Source of the DNA: Gemmatimonadota bacterium | GTDB taxonomy: Bacteria > Gemmatimonadota > Gemmatimonadetes > Gemmatimonadales > GWC2-71-9 | Assembly (NCBI GenBank): GCA_027294455.1 | Contig: JAPULZ010000035.1 | Location: 24,352-88,351, forward strand | Length of the DNA: 64,000 bases | Direction of reading: 5' to 3' | In this document: one piece after another, positions 44,730 through 54,540 of the stretch | Position numbering within the stretch: the stretch's first letter is position 1 | Layout of the letters: each line of letters starts with the position of its first letter | Made by a program: the position numbers and the translations under genes | Notes under the pieces: model-generated | Database searches by the model: none | What the model saw: only the letters and a program-made list of their open reading frames with translations | What the model was told of the DNA's origin: nothing

Positions 44730-46205
44730 ATGACCTCTCCTGCAGAGATGGAATCGGGCAAGAAGTTCTTCGGACACCCTCGGGGGCTTTCGACGCTCTT
44801 CTTCACGGAGATGTGGGAGCGGTTTTCCTATTACGGCATGCGGGGCATTCTCGTCCTGTATTTGGTAAACCAAGTCAGCGGGATGGGGATGTCGGACGCA
44901 AAGGCAGGGGCCATCTACGGCATGTACACCGCCGGGGTCTATCTCCTCGCCTTGCCGGGCGGCTGGATCGCGGACCGCATCATCGGACAACGACGCGCGG
45001 TCTTCGTGGGCGGCATCATCATCGCCATGGGGCACTTCAGCATGGCCATGCCGTCGTCGGTGACCTTCTTCCTGGGCCTCATGCTGATCGTGGTGGGGAC
45101 CGGGCTCCTCAAGCCCAACGTGAGCGCGATCGTGGGGGATCTGTATCCCGAAGGCGGCCCGCGCCGCGACGCCGGGTTCTCCCTGTTTTACATGGGCATC
45201 AACGTCGGGGCGCTGGCCGGCCCTCTCATCGTGGGATTCCTCGGCGAGAACATCAACTGGCACCTCGGCTTCAGCGCGGCCGGCGTCGGCATGGTGTTGG
45301 GGTTGATTCAATACAAGATGGGACTCGGCCACCTGGGCGATGCGGGACACATCCGGGAGAGCCAGGTGAGCGGGATCCCGCAGGCTCGCCGACAACTGAT
45401 GATAGGTATCGGGGTGACGGTGGGCATCCTGGCGCTCATCATGGTTCTGCAGTCGCTCGGCGTGCTGAGTTTGGAGCTCGAAACCGTGGCGCAGGCGACG
45501 GGCGTCATCATCGTCGCCCTGGCCGTGTCGTACTTCGCCTACGTATTGGGATTTGGGGGGCTCGACAGATCTGAAAAGAAGCGCGTGGTGTTCATTTTCT
45601 TCTTGTTCGTGGGATCGGCGCTGTTCTGGTCGGGCTTCGAACAGGCGGGGTCGTCGCTCAATCTGTTCGCTGAGCGTTTGACCGACCGTAACGTGTTCGG
45701 CTTCGAGGCGCCCGCCAGTTGGCTCCAATCGATCAATCCCCTCTTCATCATCATTCTTGCCCCGGTGGCGGGCGCCCTGTGGGTGAAGCTGGGAGATCGT
45801 GACCCGTCGATTCCCGTCAAGTTCGGCGCGGGACTCACGTTGCTGGGCATAGGATTCTTCGTGTTGGCCTGGGGCGCCACCTATACCGATGGCGGGAACC
45901 TGGTGAGCCCGGCATGGTTGGTGGTGACCTACTTCCTGCACACGACAGGTGAGCTGGCGCTGAGCCCGGTGGGCTTGAGCAGCGTGACCAAGCTCTCACC
46001 TCCTCGCCTGGTGGGTCAGATGATGGGGATCTGGTTCATGGGGACAGCGCTCGGCAATCTGATCGCCGGCTTGGTGGGTGGGCGCATGGAGACACTCCCG
46101 GTCACGCAGATTTTCGTGACCGTCGGCATGTTCGTCCTCGGCAGCGGCCTGCTGTTCTTCGTCTTCAGCCGCCCCATCAAGAACTTGGCGTCCGACGTGC
46201 GCTAG
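44730..46205 (+). CDS. POT/PTR family proton-dependent oligopeptide transporter
   Basis: 491 residues from ATG 44730, with AAAGGA upstream. About 12-14 membrane spans. The proton-coupling motif EMWERFSYYGMRG is at residues about 26-38 and the PTR2 region GTGLLKPNVSAIVGDLY near 125. NVGALAGPLIVGFLGEN and FEQAGSSLNLFAERLT are also family features. It imports di- and tripeptides, which suits the secreted peptidases in this window. Confidence 0.92.
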   Translation: MTSPAEMESGKKFFGHPRGLSTLFFTEMWERFSYYGMRGILVLYLVNQVSGMGMSDAKAGAIYGMYTAGVYLLALPGGWIADRIIGQRRAVFVGGIIIAMGHFSMAMPSSVTFFLGLMLIVVGTGLLKPNVSAIVGDLYPEGGPRRDAGFSLFYMGINVGALAGPLIVGFLGENINWHLGFSAAGVGMVLGLIQYKMGLGHLGDAGHIRESQVSGIPQARRQLMIGIGVTVGILALIMVLQSLGVLSLELETVAQATGVIIVALAVSYFAYVLGFGGLDRSEKKRVVFIFFLFVGSALFWSGFEQAGSSLNLFAERLTDRNVFGFEAPASWLQSINPLFIIILAPVAGALWVKLGDRDPSIPVKFGAGLTLLGIGFFVLAWGATYTDGGNLVSPAWLVVTYFLHTTGELALSPVGLSSVTKLSPPRLVGQMMGIWFMGTALGNLIAGLVGGRMETLPVTQIFVTVGMFVLGSGLLFFVFSRPIKNLASDVR

Positions 46206-46239
46206 CAAGGGGGGTGGGCTTGGCGCGGATCCAGTCGCA

Positions 46240-46809
46240 TTACCGACGCCGGGTGCAGGTGGATTGCCACCCGGCGTCCTCGTCGCCTGACCGCCAGTCG
46301 AATCCCTCCTCGGTGATATTGTAGAACGTGAGGCCGGGGCCCGTCGTCGGCCTCCCTGGCGCATGATCAGGCGACCCCCTTCCTGGGACACCTTCCCACA
46401 CACCCGAATGGTACCCCGGCATGCGAAAGAACGTCACGCGCCACCTCGTGATGCTGGGATCGAAGATGCGGATGTGGGAGGTAAAGAATTGCGGGGTCCA
46501 ATATTCGTCTTGAATGCCGAAATCGTTCAGGAATAGCGCGCGTTCCAGATGGCTCGAAATCTGACCACGACCTCTCGCCGGCGGATCTCGTCGATACAGT
46601 CGAATTCGCCTGCCATGAAAGAAAATTGGGCGAGTTCCGGAGGTGCGTCGGGATGCATGCGGCCGAAGGGAAACGCCGGACTGGGGCATAGAGTACATCG
46701 GGCTCAGCCGCGGTGTTGTCTTCCACTCCCTGTGCCTCGGCGGCGCGCGGCAACGTGAATGCGACCACCCATGTGACGATGATTGAAGAGCGAACAAAGG
46801 GGTCACCAT
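46240..46809 (-). pseudogene. Frameshifted secreted-protein pseudogene (DUF1579-like)
   Basis: A coherent protein can be read only by switching frames several times. It starts at ATG 46809 (AGGAGA five bases upstream) and passes through SIIVTWVVAFTLPRAAEAQG (signal peptide). It continues as FGRMHPDAPPELAQFSFMAG in a second frame and FLNDFGIQDEYWTPQFFTSH in a third. EGGRLIMRQGGR and GLTFYNITEEGFDWRSG each need a further shift. The parts resemble exported DUF1579-like proteins. Several frameshifts in 570 bases mean the gene is dead, or this stretch is badly sequenced. Confidence 0.62.
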
Positions 46810-46962
46810 GGGCATCTCCTGACGGGGTCGATGGGTAGGTGTACCCCGGGGTCGGGCGGCGTTTTCCGACATACTCCTCTTGACTAGCCTCGGCGATGGC
46901 TTCGATCCATCTTTGATGTACATACCAATCCCCCGAGGACCTCGGCACTGGATGGACACCTC

Positions 46963-49371
46963 ATGACTGCACGACTCCGCTCCCCGTTCTTGCTGATCTG
47001 CTTGGTGGTGGGGCTGCCCCTCGGCGCCCTGGGCCAGAACCAATACGCCAGCGCGGTGGCGGCCGCTGGCGGAGATGTGCTGGTGTTGAAGCCCAGATAC
47101 GGTCAGGGACCCGCCACCGTCTACGTGTATCGGTCAGACGGCATGGGCGGGTGGGAGCTGGTCGAGCAACTGCGGCCCGAGGCTGGGGAGTCCTCCGGCG
47201 AGTCGTTCAGTGCGTCCATGACCCTCACCGGCGACTTGCTGCTGGTGGGTGGCGCCGATCCGGCGGCCCAATGGGGCGCGCACACGTTTCGGCGCGGAAC
47301 GGCGGGGTCCTGGTCGGCCGGCGACAAACTGGCGCTGGGCGTCCAATCGTCCGGGGAAGACGCTTGGGACCTCGCGGCCCTCATGCGCATTCTGCAGCCG
47401 CCACCGCGAGTGGTGGCGGCCGACGGCGCTCGCGCCGTGGTTGCCGTGGTGGGCGGGCCGGCGCGCACGAGCGGCGTCCGGATTTTCGAGCGCACCGGGG
47501 GAGCGGGCAGGTGGAGCGAGCAGGCGCGCCTCGAGCGGACCGAAGCGGAAGCAAGCGATCGATTTGGATTCGCCGTGGCCATCCGCGGCAACCACGCCTT
47601 GGTGGGAGCGCCGGGACATGGCGCGGCCGGCGCAACGTACGTCTTCACCCGAGATGAAGGATCGGGAGCCTGGCGGCAGGACACGATCCTGGCGGTGCGT
47701 GCTCCCGCGGGAGGTGGATTCGGCAGCGCGGTCATGTTCGACGGCGACGTCGCACTGATCGGCGCGCCCGGACATGCAGAGGCTGCGGGGTTCGCAGTGG
47801 CGTACGCGCGGGATGACGCCACTGGCGTGTGGGCGGAGCGGAGTCGCCTGTTGCCCTCCGGCGGAGCGTTCGGCGATCTGTTCGGGACGGCATTCGCGTT
47901 GGCAGGGGAGGAGCTCTTGGTCGGCGCCCCGGGAGCGGATGACCGGCGCGGGCGCGTGCATCGATTTTCCCGAAACGGCGCCGATGGTTCGTGGCAATCA
48001 GTGGGCGGGATGGTGGTTCCGGACGTCGAACCCGGGTTTGGCGTGGGTTCCTCCATCGCAGTCGATGCCGACGTGGCGGTGGTTGCGGCTCCGGGGGCGG
48101 ATGCGCGCAACGGACGAGCCGCCGTCTTCACGCGCTCGGCGGATGGGGGCTGGACGCACGACACGTGGTTGAGTCTCGACCGGAGTTTCGAGGTCATCGC
48201 CGGCGAGGAAGTGCGCTGCGAGGAGGGGCGGGCGGCGCAATTCGAATGCAGCGACGTCGACCTGCTGGCGTTTCTGCCGGTGAGCGCGTTGGGCGGCGGC
48301 CCCGGCGCCGGCGTGTCCGACCTGTGGGGATGGACGGACCCCACGACGGGGCGTGAGTACGCGTTGGTGGCGCGGACGGGAGGCGTGGCGGTCGTCGACG
48401 TCACTGAGCCGTCGGCGCCCGTCTATCTCGGCCTGCTTTCGGCGGGCCTCGGGTCGGCCCTCGACGTGAAGGTCTACCAAGACCATGCATTCTTCATAGG
48501 CGGCGGCGCCGCCACCGGCGGCATGCTCATATTCGATCTCACGCTGCTGCGAGACGTCACCAATCCTCCGGTGACGTTCGAACCGGACGCGGCTTACGAA
48601 GGGATCGCCAGCGCGCACAATCTCATCATCGACACGTCCAGCGGATTCGCCTACATCGTGGGCGCGAACGGCGGTCGCGAGACGTGCGGTGGGGGGCTGC
48701 ACATGGTGGACATTCGCGACCCGGTAGATCCGACCTTCGCCGGGTGTTACACCGACACCGAAGGACTCCTCTGGGCAGGGCGCACCCATGACGGCCAATG
48801 CGTCCAGTATCACGGCCCTGATGAGAATTACCGAGGACGCCAGGTGTGCTTCGCATCGAACGAGACGGCGTTGCGCATCGTGGACGTGACTGACAAAGCG
48901 AATCCCGTTCCTGTTGCCGCGGCGACCTACCCCGGCATGGCGTATGTGCACCAAGGGTGGTTGACCGACGACCACCGGTATTTCTACATGGACGACGAGC
49001 TGGACGAGCTCACCGGCCTGGCCGAAACGACGCGCACGCTCGTGTGGGATGTGGCGGAGCTGGACGATCCGATACTCGTCGGACAGTATTTTGGCCCGAC
49101 CAAAGCGACGGATCATAATCTGTACGTGAAGGGCAACCGGATGTATCTGGCCAACTATCAGGCGGGGTTGCGGATCATAGACATCAGCGATCGGCAGAAC
49201 CCGGTGGAGGTGGGGTTCTTCGACACCACACCGTACGAGGGCAATCCACCGACCATGGGAGGCGCGTGGACGGCGTATCCGTTCTTCGAGAGCGGAACCA
49301 TCGTCGTCTCGAGCATGAACGAAGGACTGTTCATTCTCCGACCGGCGCAGAGACCCGTGCTGGTGCCGTAA
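46963..49371 (+). CDS. Secreted LVIVD-repeat / choice-of-anchor B family protein
   Basis: 802 residues with a signal peptide (LLICLVVGLPLGALG). The first half consists of FG-GAP-like blades (LVGAPGHGAAGATYVFTRD, LIGAPGHAEAAGFAVAYARD, LVGAPGADDRRGRVHRFSR). The second half has LVIVD-type repeats (GGVAVVDVTEPSAPVYLG, LHMVDIRDPVDPTFAGCY, LRIVDVTDKANPVPVAA, LRIIDISDRQNPVEVGFF), as in the choice-of-anchor B family (TIGR04312). No C-terminal sorting tail is visible. It is likely a propeller-type surface protein. Confidence 0.85.
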   Translation: MTARLRSPFLLICLVVGLPLGALGQNQYASAVAAAGGDVLVLKPRYGQGPATVYVYRSDGMGGWELVEQLRPEAGESSGESFSASMTLTGDLLLVGGADPAAQWGAHTFRRGTAGSWSAGDKLALGVQSSGEDAWDLAALMRILQPPPRVVAADGARAVVAVVGGPARTSGVRIFERTGGAGRWSEQARLERTEAEASDRFGFAVAIRGNHALVGAPGHGAAGATYVFTRDEGSGAWRQDTILAVRAPAGGGFGSAVMFDGDVALIGAPGHAEAAGFAVAYARDDATGVWAERSRLLPSGGAFGDLFGTAFALAGEELLVGAPGADDRRGRVHRFSRNGADGSWQSVGGMVVPDVEPGFGVGSSIAVDADVAVVAAPGADARNGRAAVFTRSADGGWTHDTWLSLDRSFEVIAGEEVRCEEGRAAQFECSDVDLLAFLPVSALGGGPGAGVSDLWGWTDPTTGREYALVARTGGVAVVDVTEPSAPVYLGLLSAGLGSALDVKVYQDHAFFIGGGAATGGMLIFDLTLLRDVTNPPVTFEPDAAYEGIASAHNLIIDTSSGFAYIVGANGGRETCGGGLHMVDIRDPVDPTFAGCYTDTEGLLWAGRTHDGQCVQYHGPDENYRGRQVCFASNETALRIVDVTDKANPVPVAAATYPGMAYVHQGWLTDDHRYFYMDDELDELTGLAETTRTLVWDVAELDDPILVGQYFGPTKATDHNLYVKGNRMYLANYQAGLRIIDISDRQNPVEVGFFDTTPYEGNPPTMGGAWTAYPFFESGTIVVSSMNEGLFILRPAQRPVLVP

Positions 49372-49381
49372 GGGCACACCC

Positions 49382-51520
49382 ATGGCCGAGCGATCCTTCG
49401 CAAAAGAGGTGCAGTCGCTGCGGCTTGGTGCCGGGGAGGTGTTCCGGGGAGAGGGAATCCTTGGCGTCACCAAGGCGCTGCTCGAGTCCGGCGTGGCCTA
49501 CGTCGGCGGATATCAAGGCGCGCCAATTTCCCACCTGATGGACGTGTTCTCGGATGCCCGGCCGATCCTCGACGAGCTGGGCGTCCACTTCGAGACCTCG
49601 GCGAGCGAAGCGGCGGCCGCGGCCATGTTGGCGGCGTCGATCAACTATCCCATTCGTGGCGCCGTGACTTGGAAGTCGACGGTCGGGACCAACGTGGCGT
49701 CGGACGCCCTCTCCAACCTCTCGTCGGCGGGGGTGCTGGGCGGCGCGCTCATCATCTTGGGCGAGGATTATGGTGAAGGGGCCAGTATCATCCAGGAGCG
49801 CACCCACGCGTTCGCCATGAAATCCCAGATGTGGTTGCTCGATCCCCGTCCGAATCTCCGCAGTATCACGAGCGCAGTGGCGGATGGCTTCGATCTGTCC
49901 GAGGTGAGCAATACCCCCGTCATGCTCGAACTGCGGATCCGCGCGTGTCATGTGTACGGCCGTTTCGACGCGAAAGACAACAAGCGGCCGGCAATGACGG
50001 TTCAGGAGGCGCTCCAGTCTCCCCGCCGCGATGCCAGCAAGATCAACCTACCGCCGTTCACATTCTTGCACGAACAAGACAAGGTGGCCCGGCGTTGGCC
50101 CGCGGCGGTGGACTTCGTCACAAGACGGGGCCTCAACGAGATCTTCGACGGCGATGCAAGCGACGTAGGCATCATTCTGCAGGGCGGGATGTACAACTTC
50201 GTCGTCCGCGCGCTCGAGCTCCTGGGGTTGTCCGACACCTTCGGCGCGACACGGATTCCCCTGTACGTCCTCAACGTGACCTATCCGCTGGTGGAAGCCG
50301 AACTCACCAGGTTCTGCTGCGACAAGAAGGCCGTGCTCGTCGTCGAGGAAGGCCAGCCCGATTTCATCGCTCAAGCCGTGAGCCGGCACCTCAACGATGC
50401 CGACCTGCGCACCACCGTGGTGGGTAAGGACGTTCTACCCATGGCGGGGGAGTACACGGGCGCGGTCGTGCTCGACGGCGTGCGACAATTCGTGGAGCGA
50501 TGGGCGCCCGAGACGATCACGATGGCGGTGGCGACCCCACCGGCCCCGGCGGAATCCTTCGTCGAGTTGCAAAGGGCAGTCCCGGCGAGGCCGCCCGGGC
50601 TTTGCACGGGCTGCCCCGAGCGGCCGCTCTTTACCGCCGTCAAGCTCCTCGAGAGGGAGCTCGGCCCCGTGCACATCAGCGCGGACATCGGCTGTCACTC
50701 GTTTGCCACACTGCCGCCCTTCAATCTCGGCAATACGATTATGGGTTACGGACTCGGCCTCGCCGCCGCATCCGCCTTCGGAGGATCGGGGGACCACCGT
50801 GCGCTCACGATCATGGGGGACGGTGGGTTCTGGCACAACGGGCTGAGCAGCGGCATCACCAATGCCGTGTTCAATGACGACAACGGGGTCATCGTCGTGG
50901 TGGACAACAGCTACTCGGCCGCCACGGGCGGACAGCCGGTTCCTTCGTCGAAGCTGTCGGCCACGGGCCGCAAGGTCCGGTACTCGATTCAGAACGCCGT
51001 GAAGGGCGTGGGCGTGCGGTGGGTGCGCACCGTCCGGACCTACGACATCGCGAAGATGCTCGCGACGCTGCGCGACGCGATGACGACCCGGGCGACGGGC
51101 CCCAAGGTCATCGTCGCCGAAGGTGAGTGCCAACTGAACCGGCAGCGGCGGATCAAGCCCCTGATCGCCGCGGCGATCAACGACGGGAAGCGGGTGGTGC
51201 AGGAACGGTTCGGGGTCGATGCCGATACGTGCACGGGTGATCACTCCTGTATTCGGCTGTCGGGCTGCCCCTCGCTCACGATCAGACCCAATCCCGATCC
51301 CCTGCGCGAGGATCCGGTGGCGTACGTGGACAACAGTTGTGTGGGGTGCGGGGTGTGCGGGTCCGTCGCCCACGCCGCGGTACTGTGTCCCTCGTTCTAC
51401 AAGGCACAGATCGTCGTGAACCCGAACCGGTGGGACCGCTTCCTCGGTGCGGTGCGACGCGGCGTCATCGGCTTCCTGCAGCGGAGCGCCGATCGCCGCC
51501 GAGCGGTTCGGGAGTTCTGA
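49382..51520 (+). CDS. iorA: Indolepyruvate ferredoxin oxidoreductase, alpha subunit
   Basis: 712 residues. It has a pyruvate-oxidoreductase-like front (GEGILGVTKALLESGVAYVGGYQGAPISH), TPP binding in GDGGFWHNGLSSG and VDNSYSAATGGQ, and a C-terminal ferredoxin region with cysteines in CTGDHSCIRLSGCPS and CVGCGVCGS. It converts indolepyruvate and other aryl 2-oxo acids to acyl-CoA with ferredoxin as acceptor, usually in aromatic amino-acid breakdown. The beta-subunit gene starts 9 bases later. Confidence 0.92.
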   Translation: MAERSFAKEVQSLRLGAGEVFRGEGILGVTKALLESGVAYVGGYQGAPISHLMDVFSDARPILDELGVHFETSASEAAAAAMLAASINYPIRGAVTWKSTVGTNVASDALSNLSSAGVLGGALIILGEDYGEGASIIQERTHAFAMKSQMWLLDPRPNLRSITSAVADGFDLSEVSNTPVMLELRIRACHVYGRFDAKDNKRPAMTVQEALQSPRRDASKINLPPFTFLHEQDKVARRWPAAVDFVTRRGLNEIFDGDASDVGIILQGGMYNFVVRALELLGLSDTFGATRIPLYVLNVTYPLVEAELTRFCCDKKAVLVVEEGQPDFIAQAVSRHLNDADLRTTVVGKDVLPMAGEYTGAVVLDGVRQFVERWAPETITMAVATPPAPAESFVELQRAVPARPPGLCTGCPERPLFTAVKLLERELGPVHISADIGCHSFATLPPFNLGNTIMGYGLGLAAASAFGGSGDHRALTIMGDGGFWHNGLSSGITNAVFNDDNGVIVVVDNSYSAATGGQPVPSSKLSATGRKVRYSIQNAVKGVGVRWVRTVRTYDIAKMLATLRDAMTTRATGPKVIVAEGECQLNRQRRIKPLIAAAINDGKRVVQERFGVDADTCTGDHSCIRLSGCPSLTIRPNPDPLREDPVAYVDNSCVGCGVCGSVAHAAVLCPSFYKAQIVVNPNRWDRFLGAVRRGVIGFLQRSADRRRAVREF

Positions 51521-51529
51521 CGGTCTTCC

Positions 51530-53041
51530 ATGGCCGAGTCCTCCCCTCGACCGACGACCATCGTGATCGCCGCCCTCGGGGGGCAGGGCGGCGGCGTGCT
51601 GTCGAGCTGGATCGTCGACGTGGCGGAGCATGCCGGGTTCTTGGCGCAGGCCACGTCCGTGCCAGGTGTGGCGCAACGGACGGGGACCACGATTTACTAT
51701 CTCGAGTTGTTTCCAGAGGAAGCGGCTACCGCTGCGGGCCGTGATCCGGTGTTGGCCCTCATGCCGGTACCAGGTGAAGTCGATATCGTGGTGGTATCCG
51801 AGCTCGTCGAAGCCGGGCGGACCGTGCTTCGCGGGCTGGTCACCCCCGAGCGGACGACGGTCATCACCTCGTCGCACCGGGAATACTCGGTGGTCGAGAA
51901 GGCGGTGATGGGAGACGGGATCGTCGACGCGTCCGGAGTGCGGGCGGCGGTGGAAGAAGCCGCCAAGGCGTGCGTGGTCTTCGACATGGCGGCCCTCGCC
52001 GAATCCACGAGCAGCGTCATCAGTTCCGTGATGTTCGGCGCCTTGGCGGGTACGGGGGTGCTCCCGTTTCAGCGGGAGCAGTACGAGCAAACGATCACGC
52101 GGAGCGGCATTGCGGTGGACCGCAGCCTGACAGGATTTGCCGCGGGATACGCGGGGGCGGTAGGCGAGCGCGACGCTGACGCGGCCGACGAGCCACCCCT
52201 CATGGTCGTACCTGTCGCCGTTGAGGCGGAGGCGCTGCTGGCCCGCGTCGAAGCCACGTTTCCCGTGCCGGCACGCGAACGCATCATCGATGGCATGCGT
52301 CGGTTGGCCGACTACCAGGATCTGCGATATGCGGCCGCCTATCTTGACCGGCTGGACGGGATACGCGAGCTGGATGGGGGAGGGGAGGACGGACAGTACC
52401 GGCTCACCGCCGAGACAGCACGCTACCTCGCGTTGTGGATGTCGTATGAGGACGCCATTCGCGTCGCCGACCTCAAGACGCGCTCGGCCCGTTTCGAGCG
52501 TTTTCGGAAAGAGGTCGGTGCCGACCCCGAGCAACTCGTCTATGTCGTCGAGTACCTCCATCCCCGCGTCGAGGAAATCTGCGATATTCTCCCCGCCCCC
52601 CTCGGCGGCTTCGTCATGCGCCGGGACGGCCTCCGAAAATTGCTGGACAAGGTCGTCAGTCGAGGCCGACACGTCCCCACGGCGAAGCTCGGCGGATTTC
52701 TCCTGTTGTACATGATCGCGGGCCTGCGACGTTGGCGCCGCTGGTCCTATCGCCACGGCCGCGAGATGGCCCTCATCGACTCGTGGCTCGGAAGAATCAC
52801 GGCGTCGGCGTCAGCCGATTACGCCCTGGCCGTGGAGATCGCCAGATGCCAACGCTTGATCAAAGGGTACGGCGACACGCACGCGAACGGCATGAAAAAC
52901 TTCAACGCCATTATGAACGTCGTGGATCGGATCGACCATGGAGCGAACGCGTCCGACCGCATCGGTGCGCTCCGCGATGCGGCATTGGCGGATGAAGACG
53001 GTCGCGCCCTGCGGGACGCAATTTCGGTTATCTTCGAGTAG
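51530..53041 (+). CDS. iorB: Indolepyruvate oxidoreductase beta subunit with DUF6537 extension
   Basis: 503 residues. The N-terminal pyruvate-ferredoxin-oxidoreductase gamma-like domain (IAALGGQGGGVLSSWIVDVAEHAG, QRTGTTIYYLELFP) is followed by a helix-rich C-terminal half of DUF6537 type (DYQDLRYAAAYLDRLDG, RYLALWMSYEDAIRVADLK). The gene is the second in an operon with iorA, and its 3' end abuts the GntR gene. The extra domain probably aids subunit contact. Confidence 0.88.
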   Translation: MAESSPRPTTIVIAALGGQGGGVLSSWIVDVAEHAGFLAQATSVPGVAQRTGTTIYYLELFPEEAATAAGRDPVLALMPVPGEVDIVVVSELVEAGRTVLRGLVTPERTTVITSSHREYSVVEKAVMGDGIVDASGVRAAVEEAAKACVVFDMAALAESTSSVISSVMFGALAGTGVLPFQREQYEQTITRSGIAVDRSLTGFAAGYAGAVGERDADAADEPPLMVVPVAVEAEALLARVEATFPVPARERIIDGMRRLADYQDLRYAAAYLDRLDGIRELDGGGEDGQYRLTAETARYLALWMSYEDAIRVADLKTRSARFERFRKEVGADPEQLVYVVEYLHPRVEEICDILPAPLGGFVMRRDGLRKLLDKVVSRGRHVPTAKLGGFLLLYMIAGLRRWRRWSYRHGREMALIDSWLGRITASASADYALAVEIARCQRLIKGYGDTHANGMKNFNAIMNVVDRIDHGANASDRIGALRDAALADEDGRALRDAISVIFE

Positions 53042-53060
53042 CGTTTGCGGTGAGGTAGAG

Positions 53061-53489
53061 TTGAAAGACCCGTTGCCCTCTCGCGAGGCCCGGAAGCTTG
53101 CGGTACGAGTCGACGCCGGCAGCTCGGTGCCGTTGTACCGTCAGATCAGCGATTTCGTTTGGGTCGAGGTGGCCGGCGGTTCCTTCGAGACGGGAGATCG
53201 GCTCCCTACGGTGCGTCAGGCGGCCATCGATCTCGGTGTCCATCCCGACACCGTGTCCCGCGCCTACAAGGAGTTGGAGTTGCTCGGGGTGGTGGTCCAG
53301 CGCGGTGAGGGAACCTTCGTGGGCCTCAAACCGTCGGCCAAAAAAGAGCTGGAGGGTCGGAAGCGCCTCGAGGGCATTTGCCGCGAGGCCGTGTCCCGGG
53401 CCGAGCAGGCGGGTTTTTCGTTCGATGATATCGTCGATGCCCTCGCGGATTTGCGGCCGACAATTTCCAACCAATCGAGGAACCTATGA
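53061..53489 (+). CDS. Short GntR (YtrA/YhcF-type) transcriptional regulator
   Basis: 142 residues from TTG 53061, with GAGG (53052-53055) upstream. The GntR winged helix is clear: SVPLYRQISDFVWVEV, TGDRLPTVRQAAIDLGVHPD, TVSRAYKELELLGVV and QRGEGTFVG. The C-terminus is short, as in YtrA-type members without a ligand domain. Its stop overlaps the next start (ATGA, 53486-53489), so it is coupled to the slipin gene, which it probably controls. Confidence 0.85.
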   Translation: MKDPLPSREARKLAVRVDAGSSVPLYRQISDFVWVEVAGGSFETGDRLPTVRQAAIDLGVHPDTVSRAYKELELLGVVVQRGEGTFVGLKPSAKKELEGRKRLEGICREAVSRAEQAGFSFDDIVDALADLRPTISNQSRNL

Positions 53490-54490
53490 CGTCCAGTTAT
53501 TTGCCGGTTTCGAAGGCCGCACCGCCGCCGGCCGTCTCGCCGGATGACACGCGGTATCCGTTGCCCGGACTCGTCGCGGGGATGCTCGGGGCGGTGGCAG
53601 TCGCGGGCCTGACCATGCTGTTGCCGCTGGGAGCCGCTCTGGCCTGGGTCGCGCCCACCGCCGGGGCCCTAGCTGGCATCCTGCTCGGGTCTTCCATGAA
53701 AATAGCCGATGAGTGGGAGAAGGCGGTGGTCTTGCGCATGGGCCGATACCGCGGCCTGCGAGGCCCGGGGCTGTTCTGGGTCGTCCCGGTCATCGATAGG
53801 GTGACTTATCACATCGATCAACGCATTCGCACCACCGACTTCGGCGCCGAGTCGTGCCTCACGAAAGACACGGTACCGGTCAACGTGGACGCCATTTCGT
53901 TCTGGGTCGTGTACGACGCCGAGCGCGCCGCCTTGGAAGTGCAGCAGTATCAGCAAGCGGTGGTGCTGGCGGCGCAAACGGCACTGCGGGACGCCATCGG
54001 GAAGCACGATCTCGCCGAGCTGATTCAATCACGCAAGGAATTGGGCCGCATCCTCAAGGATGCCCTGGATGCGAAGATGCACGATTGGGGCATCCAGGTG
54101 CAGTCCGTAGAAATCCGAGACGTCATCATTCCCAAGGCCTTGGAGGAAGCCATGTCGCGCCAGGCGCAGGCCGAGCGGGAGCGGCAAGCGCGAATCATCC
54201 TGGGCACGGCGGAGACCGAGATCGCCGCGAAGTTCGTCGAGGCGGCGGACACCTACGCCGACAAGCCCATCGCCCTCAACCTCCGTGCCATGAACATGTT
54301 GTACGAGAGCATCGTCAAGCGGGGGTCGCTCATGGTGGTGCCATCGGGGCTGGCCGATTCCCTCAACGTGTCGAGCGTCATGGGGCTCACGGGTCTGGCA
54401 GCCGGCGCGGGCGTGGTCAAGCTGCCGGCGGTCGGGGATGAAGAGGCCGAGCGCGCGGAAGACAAAGACAGGACCAAGAAATCGGACTGA
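53486..54490 (+). CDS. Slipin (stomatin-like SPFH) membrane protein
   Basis: 334 residues. Two N-terminal hydrophobic segments, then the stomatin domain: DEWEKAVVLRMGRYRGLRGP, GLFWVVPVIDRVTYHIDQRI, TVPVNVDAISFWVVYD and EEAMSRQAQAERERQARII. It probably organises membrane microdomains. It differs from the SPFH protein at 11951 in length and domain details, so the genome keeps two SPFH systems with separate regulators. Confidence 0.92.
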   Translation: MTSSYLPVSKAAPPPAVSPDDTRYPLPGLVAGMLGAVAVAGLTMLLPLGAALAWVAPTAGALAGILLGSSMKIADEWEKAVVLRMGRYRGLRGPGLFWVVPVIDRVTYHIDQRIRTTDFGAESCLTKDTVPVNVDAISFWVVYDAERAALEVQQYQQAVVLAAQTALRDAIGKHDLAELIQSRKELGRILKDALDAKMHDWGIQVQSVEIRDVIIPKALEEAMSRQAQAERERQARIILGTAETEIAAKFVEAADTYADKPIALNLRAMNMLYESIVKRGSLMVVPSGLADSLNVSSVMGLTGLAAGAGVVKLPAVGDEEAERAEDKDRTKKSD

Positions 54491-54540
54491 ACTCGATACG
54501 AAGGAAGTTCGTCGATGACGCCCGACAACGCTGGCCCGCC

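Noticed and set aside
50435..52756. A 773-residue minus-strand frame across iorA and iorB
   Set aside because: It spans two clear plus-strand genes and has shadow-like composition.
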